The notes: generated by a model from the sequence alone, not told the origin. Positions 33,049-42,691 are shown, numbered from the stretch's first letter. The stretch is DNA of 64,000 nucleotides from Dulcicalothrix desertica PCC 7102 (GCF_003991905.1 NZ_RSCL01000021.1:108638-172637); one strand, 5' to 3'. Program-made: numbers and translations.

Positions 33049-34154
33049 GAAGTAAGCGAATCAACATTAATGTCGGCGCCGGAACCTAGAGTTTTTAGTA
33101 AACTATAATTTGCCGCTAATGCTTCCGTCAAAGTTGGATAAACATTATATTGTACATCAAACTCAGCGCAAACCTCAGCTAAGATAGGAGCTATTTTTGG
33201 GTAATGAATATGGCAAATATGAGGAAGTAAATGATGGATGACTTGATAATTAAGACCCCCAACGTACCAATTTATAAAAGCATTCTTAGGTGCAAAATCT
33301 ACAGTTGTTTTCACTTGCGCTATTGCCCATTCATCATCGACTTGGTTTGACTGAGGTGATGGTTCAATAAATTGGGCTGGTTCTAAAACATGAGCTAGCG
33401 AAAACACGTTACCTATCATTAAACCATACGTCATGTAAGTAATACAAAACCCAACAATTGTCTCAATAAGACTATATCCTAACCAAATAGGGAGTCCAAT
33501 AAAGAGCCACAACCAAACTACTTTTCCTGTCAAAAGTATAAGTACTTGCTTAGTGTTTACAGGAACGACATGATTATGAAAGCTACGCTTAAATAAAATT
33601 ATCTGAACATCGCTAAAAGACAAATAGAAAGGAAGAAACATGTATATAAAATTAATATATATGTGCTGGAATTTGTGGTACCATTTCCTTTCCAAGTGAG
33701 GAGTCATCCGCACTAATCCATCTCCATATATATCTACATCATGGTTTAAAATATTAGTATAAGTATGATGAAGAAAATTGTGCCGAAATTTCCATAAATA
33801 GCTTGAAAGACCAATTACATCATAAATCAAACCAATCAAGTAATTAACAGATTTATGATTTGAGTACCCACCGTGATTTGCATCGTGACCAACACTAAAA
33901 CCAACACCTGCAATTCCTAACCCAAGTACAATACATGCAATTAATTTAATCCACAGTATTGATGGGCCAAAAAGAATAAAAGTCCAAGTACCAATTACCC
34001 ATCCTAAAATAACTACCGTCTTCCAATACATTGCAAGGTTATCACGTTTCGCTATTTGCTTCGATTCAAAATAATCATCAACTTTTTGGTTAAGTCTTTT
34101 TCTAAAACCAATATTTTTAGCATAAGTTACTCTTGTTTGCGTTGCTATCATCAT
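33045..34154 (-). CDS. desD: Acyl-lipid delta-6 desaturase, copy 1
   Basis: Delta-6 desaturase converts 18:2 and 18:3 acyl chains into gamma-linolenate and stearidonate. The 369-residue protein lacks the fused cytochrome b5 of eukaryotic front-end enzymes, as cyanobacterial DesD proteins do. Histidine boxes are HDANHGG, HNFLHHTY and QVIHHLLPH, the last with the front-end glutamine in place of histidine. SSYLWKFRHNFLHHTYTN and DDEWAIAQVKTTVDFA match DesD closely. The gene has a near-identical neighbour, so it arose by tandem duplication. Two ATGs (34154 and 34151) can start it. The final residues (DSLTS and stop) run into a repeat. Confidence 0.93.
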   Translation of the reverse strand: MMIATQTRVTYAKNIGFRKRLNQKVDDYFESKQIAKRDNLAMYWKTVVILGWVIGTWTFILFGPSILWIKLIACIVLGLGIAGVGFSVGHDANHGGYSNHKSVNYLIGLIYDVIGLSSYLWKFRHNFLHHTYTNILNHDVDIYGDGLVRMTPHLERKWYHKFQHIYINFIYMFLPFYLSFSDVQIILFKRSFHNHVVPVNTKQVLILLTGKVVWLWLFIGLPIWLGYSLIETIVGFCITYMTYGLMIGNVFSLAHVLEPAQFIEPSPQSNQVDDEWAIAQVKTTVDFAPKNAFINWYVGGLNYQVIHHLLPHICHIHYPKIAPILAEVCAEFDVQYNVYPTLTEALAANYSLLKTLGSGADINVDSLTS

Positions 34155-34202
34155 CTACTAGCCACTAATTGGTCAATCAAGCTATTTGCCACATATCTTG
34201 AC

Positions 34203-34280
34203 ATTATCTACGTAGAAATGCAAGGTTGGGTTTCCCGTCAGGACACTACGTGAACGTTATACGCTCCACCCAACCTACAA
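34203..34280. repeat. GGTTGGGT inverted repeat between the two desD genes
   Basis: CAAGGTTGGGTTTCCCGTCA at the left and ACCCAACCTACAAAG at the right form a loose hairpin. Together with the copy at 33019 each desD gene is followed by the same element, as expected if the duplication carried the flank. Confidence 0.7.
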
Positions 34281-34282
34281 AG

Positions 34283-35413
34283 TTATGGAGTAACTAAATC
34301 AAGAGTACTATTGGCGCCTGAACCCAAAGCTTTCAATAAACCGTAATTTGCTGCTAATGCTTCGGTAAAAGTTGGGTAAACATAATATTGCACGTCAAAC
34401 TCAGCGCAAACTTCCGCTAAAATCGGAGCGATTTTAGGATAATGTATGTGACAAACTTGGGGAAATAAATGATGAACAACTTGGTAGTTCAAACCACCTA
34501 AATACCAATTTAATAAAGCATTGTTTGGTGCAAAATCAACAGTTGTCTTAACTTGTGAAATAGCCCACTCATCATCAACAGAATTAGACTGTGGGTCAGG
34601 TTCAACAAACTCTGCTGGTTCCAACACGTGAGCAAGCATAAATACATTGCATATCAACAAACCATAAGTCATGTAAGCAATGCTAAATCCAATGAATGCC
34701 TGAATCGGAGTATATCCTACAGCCATTGGTGTTATAAAGAAAAGTCCTAACCAAACAACTTTACCTACTAGTAAAGTAAATATTTCTTTAAAATTTACAG
34801 GTACTATATGGTCATGATACTTACGCTTAAACAAAATTATGTGTACATCAGCTAAAGACCAGTAGAACGGAATAATTGCATAAATCAATGATACAAATAA
34901 ATGCTGAAACCTTTGGTAAGATTTATGCTCCATAACAGGAGTCATTCGTACCAATCCGTCTCCATGTATTTCTACGTCGTGACCTAAAATATTAGTAAAA
35001 GTATGATGAAGATAATTATGGCGAAATCTCCATAAATAACTGGAAAGACCAATTACATCATAAATCAAACCAACAAAGCGATTAACAGATTTTTTACTTG
35101 AGTAACCACCGTGGTTGGCATCATGTCCAACACTAAAACCTATACCAGCAATTCCTGCTCCTAATACAATACACCCAATTATTTTTGCCCAAATTACTGC
35201 CGGTCCAAACAACGTAAAAGTCCAAGCACCAATTACCCATCCTAAAATCACTGCTGTCTTAAAATACATTGCAGCATTATCGCGCTTTGAAATATTATTC
35301 GATTCAAAATACTCATCAACTCGCTGATTAAGTCTTTTTCTAAAACCTATATTTTTAGTATAAGTTACTTTTGTTTGCGTTTTTTCTTGTGTTTGTACTT
35401 GTGTTTGTGTCAT
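34283..35413 (-). CDS. desD: Acyl-lipid delta-6 desaturase, copy 2
   Basis: This paralogue of the neighbouring gene is also a DesD-type front-end desaturase. The start is taken as the ATG at 35413 (MTQTQVQTQEKTQTKVTYTK), because the frame upstream runs through a dispersed repeat. The protein then has 376 residues. Histidine boxes are HDANHGG, HNYLHHTF and QVVHHLFPQ. The first 20 residues are rich in Q and T and are not shared with copy 1. Most of the rest is the same, with substitutions mainly in the membrane spans, so the two may differ in substrate or temperature use. It lies 163 bases behind desA. Confidence 0.93.
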   Translation of the reverse strand: MTQTQVQTQEKTQTKVTYTKNIGFRKRLNQRVDEYFESNNISKRDNAAMYFKTAVILGWVIGAWTFTLFGPAVIWAKIIGCIVLGAGIAGIGFSVGHDANHGGYSSKKSVNRFVGLIYDVIGLSSYLWRFRHNYLHHTFTNILGHDVEIHGDGLVRMTPVMEHKSYQRFQHLFVSLIYAIIPFYWSLADVHIILFKRKYHDHIVPVNFKEIFTLLVGKVVWLGLFFITPMAVGYTPIQAFIGFSIAYMTYGLLICNVFMLAHVLEPAEFVEPDPQSNSVDDEWAISQVKTTVDFAPNNALLNWYLGGLNYQVVHHLFPQVCHIHYPKIAPILAEVCAEFDVQYYVYPTFTEALAANYGLLKALGSGANSTLDLVTP

Positions 35414-35439
35414 GTATTTTTTTGTTAGTTTATATTTTT

Positions 35440-35545
35440 CTTGTGGGGTGGGCATCCTTGCCCGCCCTGGATATAGAACGGGCAGGGATGCCCATTCCAC
35501 AATATTCCACAATATTCAACAATATTCCACAATATTCCACAAGAA
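35440..35545. repeat. Paired GGCATCC repeats and ATATTCCACA tandem units
   Basis: CTTGTGGGGTGGGCATCCTT and CAGGGATGCCCATTCCACAA are inverted copies, followed by about four ACAATATTCC units. The block lies before desD copy 2 and behind desA. Confidence 0.8.
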
Positions 35546-35577
35546 TGACTAGGGTATATTTGCTCAGAAGATATTGT

Positions 35578-36654
35578 CTATTTACCAGCTTCGTACTGCT
35601 TAAAAGTTAGATAACCATTATCTTCTTTGTATAGCTGACACTCATCAGTCAACCGCTTCATTAAAGACCATGAGAAACGACATTCATCATGGAGATACGT
35701 ATTCCAATTTTCTTTAATGCTGCGGTAGGCCTTCCGCAAATTATACGAAGGAATTGCTGTTGAAATATGGTGTGGTACGTGAACGTTAATGTCGTGACAC
35801 AAAAACTCTACCCAACCTGGATAATCACAATGTATAGTACCCGCTAACTGAGCAATTGCTTCGTTCCACTTCGAGCGATTTTCAAACGGTACATCCGGCG
35901 CCGTATGGTGAACGTAAGTAAAAGTACTCATCCAGAAATGATAAACTAACCAAGGCACTAGCCAAAATTTCACAAAACCCCAAATTCCAGTTGTAAAAAT
36001 CAACGCTGGAAAAGCTATTGCTGCAAATATTGTTACAACTGCAATTGATAATTTAACTTTAGGACGGTCTTTCTCTAGAAAATTCTCGGCGTTAAAATGT
36101 ATTAACGCCCAATGACCTATAGAACCAACCCACCATAATTTGTTTGTTAAAAACGTTTTTAGAATTAGGCGCCATGTTGGACTACTGCCCTCAAACATCT
36201 CTGGTCTAACTGGATGCCAAGCATTATCAAAATCCAGCTTATTAGTATGTTTGTGGTGATAATTATGACCAACACGCCAAGCATGAAATGGGTAAATTAA
36301 CGGTAAAAAGGCTATATGCCCTACTAAATCATTAACCCAACGACGGTTTGAAAATGACCGATGTCCACAATCATGCCCAATTACAAAAAAGCCAGTAAGT
36401 GCAGTGCCTGTGAAAATCCATGCAAATGGTAAAAGATACCAAGGAGAAACTACCAAACTTGCATACCCCAAAGCCACCATTAGCACATTTATAATCACCC
36501 CCGTCCATGCTTTGCGACTATCCTTTTGGAAACACTCGCGCGGGATGGATTTGATAATATGCTTTAGCTTTAGGCTATCTTGACCGAAACTATCAGGGAT
36601 GATAGTCTGAGTGCTTTTGCGAGACTCTTCGCTCTTAACTATTGATACTGTCAT
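35578..36654 (-). CDS. desA: Acyl-lipid delta-12 desaturase
   Basis: DesA introduces the delta-12 bond into oleoyl chains of membrane lipids, giving 18:2. The start chosen is the ATG at 36654 ([14 protein letters not shown]), giving 358 residues. The segment [20 protein letters not shown], the box [10 protein letters not shown], and the later [10 protein letters not shown] are DesA signatures. [20 protein letters not shown] also fits. It differs from desB by lacking the VPYHGW block. The gene stands between desC and desD and is probably cold-regulated, though no motif proves it. Confidence 0.93.
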   Translation of the reverse strand: MTVSIVKSEESRKSTQTIIPDSFGQDSLKLKHIIKSIPRECFQKDSRKAWTGVIINVLMVALGYASLVVSPWYLLPFAWIFTGTALTGFFVIGHDCGHRSFSNRRWVNDLVGHIAFLPLIYPFHAWRVGHNYHHKHTNKLDFDNAWHPVRPEMFEGSSPTWRLILKTFLTNKLWWVGSIGHWALIHFNAENFLEKDRPKVKLSIAVVTIFAAIAFPALIFTTGIWGFVKFWLVPWLVYHFWMSTFTYVHHTAPDVPFENRSKWNEAIAQLAGTIHCDYPGWVEFLCHDINVHVPHHISTAIPSYNLRKAYRSIKENWNTYLHDECRFSWSLMKRLTDECQLYKEDNGYLTFKQYEAGK

Positions 36655-36689
36655 GAATACTAAATTATGAAAAACTCCCCACAATCAAG

Positions 36690-36800
36690 AGTTATGAGTT
36701 ATGAGTGCTGAGTGCTGAGTGCTGAGTGCTGAGTGCTGAGTGCTGAGAAATGACTTTTAACTCCTAACTCCTAACTCCTAACTCCTAACTCCTAACTTTT
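36690..36800. repeat. GAGTGCT and AACTCCT tandem arrays
   Basis: About seven GAGTGCT units are followed by about six AACTCCT units, the same STRR composite as at 10393. It fills the space between desC and desA. Confidence 0.88.
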
Positions 36801-36919
36801 AACGTCTTGAGTAAAGTTTTGTTAAGGTCGCGATTTGGATTATATCAATAAAATCGCAATTTTCGCGACATTTTAAACCCCCGTTGATAAAGCGGGGGAT
36901 AGATTGCAAGCAGATTATT

Positions 36920-37753
36920 TTATACTGCGGAACCTGACTGCTTTTTCGGCGCCAGTTTAATGTTTGTTGCTAAACCAAGCATTTGTAAAACTTGAATGAC
37001 TATCCAAGTAAAATCAATTTCCCACCATTCCAAACCGTGACGAGCAGAGTACTGGTAAGCATGATGGTTATTGTGCCAACCTTCACCATAAGTTAGTAAA
37101 GCAACCCACCAACAGTTGGTGGAATGGTCGCCAGAATCATATGTTTTGTAGCCAAACTTATGAGTAGCGCTATTAACAAACCAAGTGAAGTGCCATACAA
37201 GTACAAGGCGAACAAAAATACCCCATACAACAAATGACCACCCACCAATAGCTAGTAACGTTACGCCCAGAGCTACCTGAAGCAAAATCATATTTTTTTG
37301 CAAAAACTGGTAAACTGGGTCTTCGCCTATATCTTTTGTGAAGCGAGGTACATCAGCAAAGGCAGGAGACCTATAAAACATCCAGCCGATATGACTCCAC
37401 CAAAAACCCTTGTTAGAGTCATGGGGGTCTTGTTCTTGGTCAGAGTGTAAATGGTGGATGCGGTGTAAACCAGCCCAATCAATGGGTCCGCCTTGACACG
37501 AAAGGGTGCCACAAAAAGCGAGAAAATATTCAAGCCACTTGGGCGTTTGAAAACTGCGGTGGGTAATTAAACGGTGAAATCCAAGGGTAATGCCAAGGCA
37601 ACCCGTTAGCCAATAAAGGAACACACATACGCCGACTGCTTGCCAGCTAAAGTTACTCGGAAGTAGAGCGAACAAGGCACCAACGTGCAAGCTAGAGAAA
37701 AATAAAATGTGGACCCAATTAAGTCCGGATTTGGTTGATGTAGCAATTGTCAT
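36920..37753 (-). CDS. desC: Acyl-lipid delta-9 desaturase
   Basis: DesC places the first double bond into stearoyl chains bound to lipids. The protein should start at the ATG at 37753 (MTIATSTKSGLNWVHILFF), giving 277 residues; the frame is open for 37 codons further upstream but without homology. Boxes are HRLITHRSF, HRIHHLHSD and HNNHHAYQ. GLEWWEIDFTWIVIQVLQ is a standard C-terminal block. It is the first gene of the desaturase set in transcription order. The divergent PLP-lyase gene starts 126 bases away. Confidence 0.94.
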   Translation of the reverse strand: MTIATSTKSGLNWVHILFFSSLHVGALFALLPSNFSWQAVGVCVFLYWLTGCLGITLGFHRLITHRSFQTPKWLEYFLAFCGTLSCQGGPIDWAGLHRIHHLHSDQEQDPHDSNKGFWWSHIGWMFYRSPAFADVPRFTKDIGEDPVYQFLQKNMILLQVALGVTLLAIGGWSFVVWGIFVRLVLVWHFTWFVNSATHKFGYKTYDSGDHSTNCWWVALLTYGEGWHNNHHAYQYSARHGLEWWEIDFTWIVIQVLQMLGLATNIKLAPKKQSGSAV

Positions 37754-37879
37754 GCAGTATCCTAAATGGGATTTAAAAGCGCGAAAACAAAGTAATTTGT
37801 TCTTCAGGTTCAGCGTACCTATATTGAGCATAGCTTTTATCTGCCATGCGCTAGAAATCCACAAAATAGTAAATTTATT

Positions 37880-39130
37880 GTGAATGAGGGACTAATGAAC
37901 AGCTTGGAGCAGCTGCGGGACGCAGAACAGGCACTGTTACAGATTTTTTCTGGAATTGACGCAACAGTCAAGCAAAATCTGACTAGAGTGCTAAATTCTT
38001 TTCGCCATCATAGTGTTGGGGCGCACCATTTCGCAGGTGTCACAGGATACGGACACGATGATATTGGGCGCGAAACTTTAGATAAAGTCTTTGCTACAGT
38101 CATGGGTGCTGAAAAAGCTGCTGTACGAGTGCAGTTTGTTTCGGGAACCCATGCCATTGCTTGCGCCTTATTTGGTGTGCTTCGTCCTGGTGATGAAATG
38201 CTAGCCGTAGCTGGCGCCCCCTATGACACTTTAGAAGAAGTCATAGGTTTACGGGGTAGCTCTCAAGGCTCCCTTATAGAGTTTGGCATAACTTACCGTC
38301 AATTGGATCTTACTTCTAAAGGGACGATTGATTGGTCTGCGTTGAGCCAAAGTATAAAACAAAACACTCGCCTTGTTCTTATCCAGCGTTCCTGCGGTTA
38401 TTCTTGGCGCCCAAGTTTATCGGTTGAAGAAATTGGGAAAATAATTACTATCGTCAAACAACAAAACCCCAACACAGTTTGTTTTGTTGATAACTGCTAT
38501 GGCGAATTTATCGAAACACAAGAACCAACGCACGTTGGCGCCGATTTAATGGCAGGCTCTTTAATTAAAAACCCAGGTGGTACCATAGTCACCGCTGGGG
38601 GTTACGTCGCAGGACGTGCTGACTTAGTAGAAATGGCAGCATGTCGTCTTACAGCACCAGGTATTGGCAGTGAAGGAGGCGCCACCTTTGACCAGCTAAG
38701 ATTGCTGTTTCAAGGATTATTCTTGGCGCCGCAAATGGTGGGAGAAGCAATGAAAGGCACTCACCTTACTGGTTACGTATTTGACAAACTAGGCTATCCT
38801 GTCAACCCAGCCCCAATGGCGCCGCGTCGCGACGTAATTCAAGCAATTAAACTAGGTTCAGCCAAAAAACTAATCGCCTTTTGTAAAGCCATCCAGCAAA
38901 ACTCACCCATAGGTTCCTACCTCGACCCCATCCCCGACCAAATGCCCGGTTACGAGAGTCAAGTAGTCATGGCAGGAGGAACATTCATCGAAGGTAGCAC
39001 CCTAGAATTCTCCGCCGACGGACCACTACGCGAACCCTACGTAGTATATTGCCAAGGCGGCACACACTGGACACACATCTCCATCGCCCTAGAAGCAGCC
39101 ATCGAAGCCGTCGGTTTATCTCAACTGTAG
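37880..39130 (+). CDS. Methionine gamma-lyase family / aluminium-resistance protein
   Basis: The 416-residue PLP-dependent enzyme belongs to the family annotated as methionine gamma-lyase family or aluminium resistance protein (YnbB-like). The lysine that binds PLP is Lys230 in GSLIKNPGG. FVSGTHAIACALFGVLRPGD and FVDNCYGEFIE are family signatures. The start is GTG (37880), with a possible second start at ATG 37895. The substrate is unproven. Its stop codon TAG belongs to a GTAGAGACG repeat. The gene is divergent from desC. Confidence 0.88.
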   Translation: MNEGLMNSLEQLRDAEQALLQIFSGIDATVKQNLTRVLNSFRHHSVGAHHFAGVTGYGHDDIGRETLDKVFATVMGAEKAAVRVQFVSGTHAIACALFGVLRPGDEMLAVAGAPYDTLEEVIGLRGSSQGSLIEFGITYRQLDLTSKGTIDWSALSQSIKQNTRLVLIQRSCGYSWRPSLSVEEIGKIITIVKQQNPNTVCFVDNCYGEFIETQEPTHVGADLMAGSLIKNPGGTIVTAGGYVAGRADLVEMAACRLTAPGIGSEGGATFDQLRLLFQGLFLAPQMVGEAMKGTHLTGYVFDKLGYPVNPAPMAPRRDVIQAIKLGSAKKLIAFCKAIQQNSPIGSYLDPIPDQMPGYESQVVMAGGTFIEGSTLEFSADGPLREPYVVYCQGGTHWTHISIALEAAIEAVGLSQL

Positions 39131-39156
39131 AGACGCGATGTTCCTCGCGTCTCTAC
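39127..39156. repeat. GTAGAGACGCG palindrome, supplies the upstream stop
   Basis: GTAGAGACGCGATGTTCCTC followed by GCGTCTCTAC begins inside the last codons of the preceding gene; the TAG at 39128-39130 is the stop codon. Confidence 0.85.
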
Positions 39157-39531
39157 CGTGTCTCTGTGGTGAAAACCTCAGTAAAGCTAAAGTAGTAAAA
39201 CAATTGCTCTATTACTTTAGCCTGACCATAATTAACGAAGTATAAAATATTATTTAATCTTTTAAGTAAACGATAAATTTGTATTAATTATAGATATTTA
39301 GAAAACAAAATGCTGTAAAAAATATTACATAAACACAGTACAGACGCGATTAATCGTGTCTGTACAACAAAGAGAAACTGTTACAATGATTACAATTAGT
39401 TTGTTTCTTATCATACTTTAGTCTTAGTGGTATTTATGGCGAAGGTGAGAGGTAATTAGCGCTACAAAATGAAAATGTAATTAGTGTTAAGGGAATAAAT
39501 TTTACAGCTTCTATAAAGCACCACTAATTTC
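39131..39531. other. Gene-free gap with one repeat
   Basis: The 400-base gap holds a CTCTGTGGTGAAAAC repeat fragment (about 39162) and a CAGACGCGATTAATCGTGTC palindrome at 39341-39365. The rest is AT-rich and no open frame is convincing; it presumably carries the promoter of the next gene. Confidence 0.5.
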
Positions 39532-40650
39532 ATGCAAAGTATTTCAATTGAGCTACCTCGCATTGACTCCGAGGGAAAAAACCAATATTTACAAGAGAAT
39601 ACCGCGCCCAGTGACAACTACGACATTGCCGAAAAGCAGTTTGTGCAGTTACTGGCTGTTGAAAATTTAGACAAGCAGTTAAATATAAACCCTGACATTG
39701 CGACATATTTCGAGTTCGCTTTAGCTACAGCGTTAACTGCCGCATACGATGGCGCCGAAGACTATCAAGCACATCGCTTCCTTCAGCGAATTCTTTACAG
39801 AATAAATCGTTTGTATCTTTTTTGGTACGATGATTTACAAAATTACGAAAACGAACGCTCTTTGTACTTGCAGCGAGTTCGTAATAGCATAGAGACAGCT
39901 TGGCAAAAATGGGAGTTAGCACAAATAGATGTTGAGTCATTACAAAAACTTGATGTCAAGCAAGCGTTAATTGACCGCGTAGCTTATGATTTAAATCCAG
40001 AAATTTCCGAAGGAAGTCGTTACATTCGTGAGGAAATGAGCGTTGAAGGATATAAACATTTGCTCGCTATAGGCTCATTTGATGGATTAGTCGAAGGTAG
40101 TCGTTTATCACGCATTCTTGGCGGTACAGCAAACCCTATCCAATGTACATTAGTGAAAGTATTGCTTGAAGAATACGGTAATGGTCGCTTTAACCGTAAG
40201 CATTCAACATATTTCGCAGCTATGCTTAGTGAATTTGATATGAATACCGAGCCAGAAGGTTACTTTGACTTGGTTCCTTGGGAAGTTTTAGCATGTGCAA
40301 ATCATAATTTTTTAACTACAGAACGTAAACGTTATTACCTTCGTTATTCAGGCGCCTTAACGTACTTCGAGGTAGCAGGTCCAAGTGCATATCGTAATTA
40401 TTTAACCGCAGCACAAAGACTTAATTTGTCAGATGCAGCAATGGGTTACTGGGAACTCCATATTCGTGAAGACGAACGTCACGGTCAATGGATGCTCGAC
40501 GATGTGGCATTACCCCTAGCAGAACTTTATCCCAACAACGCATGGGAACTCCTACTTGGATACGACCAAGAAAAATTAATGGGAGACCGCGCCGCCGAAG
40601 CAGTCGTCAAATCAATCCGCCAAGCCGAAACCCCTGTACGGGCGGGTTAA
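39532..40650 (+). CDS. Iron-containing redox enzyme family (heme-oxygenase-like) protein
   Basis: The 372-residue protein belongs to the iron-containing redox enzyme family with the heme-oxygenase-like helical fold, which includes diiron oxidases and oxygenases. The helical core spans about 165-345, with candidate iron ligands in EVLACANHNF and in ELHIREDERHGQWML, where Glu and His lie spaced as in diiron sites. The N-terminal 150 residues are helical and less conserved. The tail PVRAG and stop come from a GTACGGGCGGGTT repeat. A methyltransferase follows 59 bases downstream, suggesting a small biosynthetic pair. Substrate unknown. Confidence 0.75.
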   Translation: MQSISIELPRIDSEGKNQYLQENTAPSDNYDIAEKQFVQLLAVENLDKQLNINPDIATYFEFALATALTAAYDGAEDYQAHRFLQRILYRINRLYLFWYDDLQNYENERSLYLQRVRNSIETAWQKWELAQIDVESLQKLDVKQALIDRVAYDLNPEISEGSRYIREEMSVEGYKHLLAIGSFDGLVEGSRLSRILGGTANPIQCTLVKVLLEEYGNGRFNRKHSTYFAAMLSEFDMNTEPEGYFDLVPWEVLACANHNFLTTERKRYYLRYSGALTYFEVAGPSAYRNYLTAAQRLNLSDAAMGYWELHIREDERHGQWMLDDVALPLAELYPNNAWELLLGYDQEKLMGDRAAEAVVKSIRQAETPVRAG

Positions 40651-40705
40651 CCAATAACCTAGCCATAATCAAAAATTTCGTAAACCCGCCCCTCTTAACT
40701 CCTAA
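40637..40705. repeat. GTACGGGCGGGTT inverted repeat with AACTCCT unit
   Basis: GTACGGGCGGGTT and AAACCCGCCC face each other with about 25 bases between, followed by one AACTCCT unit; same composite as at 13043. It contains the stop of the preceding gene. Confidence 0.75.
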
Positions 40706-40709
40706 CATC

Positions 40710-41405
40710 ATGAAAGACATTTTTTACTGCCCAGAAGAATCTAACTTCTACTCCAACTGTTTAGAGAACTTTGTTTTAAGAAACCGTCAAAACTTTAAAT
40801 ATATAGTTGAATTTGGTTCAGGTGATGGTAGTCCTGTAATTTGCTCTTTACTGCGGAATAAATTTGCAGGTTTGATACATGGATTTGAGTTAAATACCGA
40901 TGCATGGAAAGTCGCGAATTTAACTATTGACGAATATAGCCTAACCGACAAATATATAATAGACAACTCTAGCTTGTTTGAATCAAATCAAAGTCAATCT
41001 GAATGTCTCGTCTCTAACCCTCCTTATCTACCCGCACCAGATGAAGACATCTATATGCCATTACTTTTTGGTGGAACCGACGGCGCCGCCATTACAAACA
41101 AGCTGCTAACATTAGGATACGAAAACGTTTTAGTACTAGTATCTAGCTATTCTAATCCCATCAGTACCATAGAACAAGCTAAAGCCAACGGTTACTCAGT
41201 TAACAAATTCACTGTATTACCTATCGAATTTGGTTACTACAGCTCAGAACCAAAAGTCAAAAATCACATTGAAGAAATGCGTAGTAATAAAATGGCATTT
41301 TATTCAGGTGACTACTACTTCTTAGCTGGAGTCTTATTTACCAAACAAGAAGAATCAAACGTAGACCTTTCAAAAGAGCTATCCCAAGTCCTAACAGGTA
41401 TATAA
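40710..41405 (+). CDS. SAM-dependent methyltransferase (N5-glutamine/N6-adenine type motif)
   Basis: The protein (231 residues) starts at the ATG at 40710; an upstream open frame overlaps the previous gene but is not homologous. IVEFGSGDGSPVICSLL is the SAM-binding site. LVSNPPYLPAPDED gives the NPPY motif of enzymes that methylate amides or amino groups, as in HemK/PrmC and N6-adenine methylases. There is no DNA-recognition domain. As a likely partner of the diiron protein it may act on a small molecule or on a protein. Confidence 0.8.
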   Translation: MKDIFYCPEESNFYSNCLENFVLRNRQNFKYIVEFGSGDGSPVICSLLRNKFAGLIHGFELNTDAWKVANLTIDEYSLTDKYIIDNSSLFESNQSQSECLVSNPPYLPAPDEDIYMPLLFGGTDGAAITNKLLTLGYENVLVLVSSYSNPISTIEQAKANGYSVNKFTVLPIEFGYYSSEPKVKNHIEEMRSNKMAFYSGDYYFLAGVLFTKQEESNVDLSKELSQVLTGI

Positions 41406-41421
41406 TTGTCATGCACACAAT

Positions 41422-41495
41422 TGTCATTCTGAGCGTAGCGAAGAATCTTATTAATCTTCAAAGTTATAAGATGTTTCACTACGTTCAACATGACA
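41422..41495. repeat. TGTCATTCTGAG inverted repeat
   Basis: TGTCATTCTGAGCGTAGCGA at the left pairs imperfectly with the reverse complement at the right (CGTTCAACATGACA). The related block at 17746 shares TGTCATGCTGAG. Confidence 0.75.
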
Positions 41496-41582
41496 GATCA
41501 CAAGATACATTACGAACATATTGTGTTTTAGTTTACTTATGCGTTATATTCCGAGAAAGCAGACGCAATAAGTAAAATCAGA

Positions 41583-42488
41583 TTGGACACATACTCTACA
41601 GCATCGCATCTTGCGCTTCAACTAAATTCATATTACACCCGAACATACGGCGCCATGTACCTGGGTGACAGCTTGAATTTAATTCAATCAATACAAGATG
41701 ACAGTATAAATTTAATTTTAACTTCACCTCCTTTTCCATTAACACGTAAGAAAGAATATGGAAACGAAAGTGCGGAAAAATACATAGAATGGTTTTTACC
41801 CTTTGCCCACGAATTTAAGCGCGTTTTAGCTGAAAACGGCTCTTTTGTATTAGATTTAGGCGGCGCCTATCTTCCAGGAAACCCAATACGCAGTATTTAT
41901 CAATACGAACTTCTAGTACGCTTATGTAAAGAAGTCGGGTTCTATTTAGCACAAGAATTCTTTCATTACAACCCTGCACGCTTGCCAACACCAGCCGAGT
42001 GGGTCAATATTCGACGCATTCGCGTTAAAGACTCAGTAAACGTCGTTTGGTGGCTCTCAAAAACCCCCAACCCACGAGCAGATAACCGTAAAGTTCTTAA
42101 ACCATACAGCGAGAGTATGAAAAACTTACTCAAAAATGGTTACAAAGCGAAACTACGACCTAGTGGTCATGATATTTCAACCAAATTTCAAAAAGATAAC
42201 GAAGGCGCCATTCCACCGAATTTACTCGAATTTGCCAACACCGAATCGAACACTCCATATTTAAAACGCTGTAAACAAGCCGATATTAAACCACACCCGG
42301 CACGCTACCCGTCAGGATTCGCAGAATTTTTCATCAAATTCCTCACCTCGGAAGGCGACATCGTGCTAGACCCCTTCGCAGGCTCCAACACTACAGGCTT
42401 TGTCGCCGAAACACTACGGCGCCAATGGCTTAGTTTTGAACTGAATGAAGACTATATAATAGGCAGCCAGTATCGTTTCGATGATTAA
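41583..42488 (+). CDS. DNA (cytosine-N4) or adenine methyltransferase, no restriction partner seen
   Basis: The 301-residue enzyme has the catalytic TSPPF motif (about 47-51) typical of N4-cytosine or beta-class amino methyltransferases. The SAM motif is near the C-terminus (IVLDPFAGSNTTGFVAETL), so the domain order is beta-class. A recognition region lies between (about 130-215). The start is a TTG at 41583. No endonuclease gene flanks it, so it is probably an orphan methylase, a type common in cyanobacteria. Recognition sequence unknown. Confidence 0.85.
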   Translation: MDTYSTASHLALQLNSYYTRTYGAMYLGDSLNLIQSIQDDSINLILTSPPFPLTRKKEYGNESAEKYIEWFLPFAHEFKRVLAENGSFVLDLGGAYLPGNPIRSIYQYELLVRLCKEVGFYLAQEFFHYNPARLPTPAEWVNIRRIRVKDSVNVVWWLSKTPNPRADNRKVLKPYSESMKNLLKNGYKAKLRPSGHDISTKFQKDNEGAIPPNLLEFANTESNTPYLKRCKQADIKPHPARYPSGFAEFFIKFLTSEGDIVLDPFAGSNTTGFVAETLRRQWLSFELNEDYIIGSQYRFDD

Positions 42489-42691
42489 TCTAAAATTTTA
42501 ATAGAATATTTATACTAATTTTTATGATTTTTTCGGAATTTATAAGATAAGATAGATGTACTATCAATTTATAGATAAATAGCCTTTTTTCCAAGCTAGT
42601 CAGGTTGCCGACAACATTTATATGCGTCGGTAATCTCACTCTTAGCTACAAATATTCAAGCACATCCCTTGTCAAAGGGACTCATATACCT

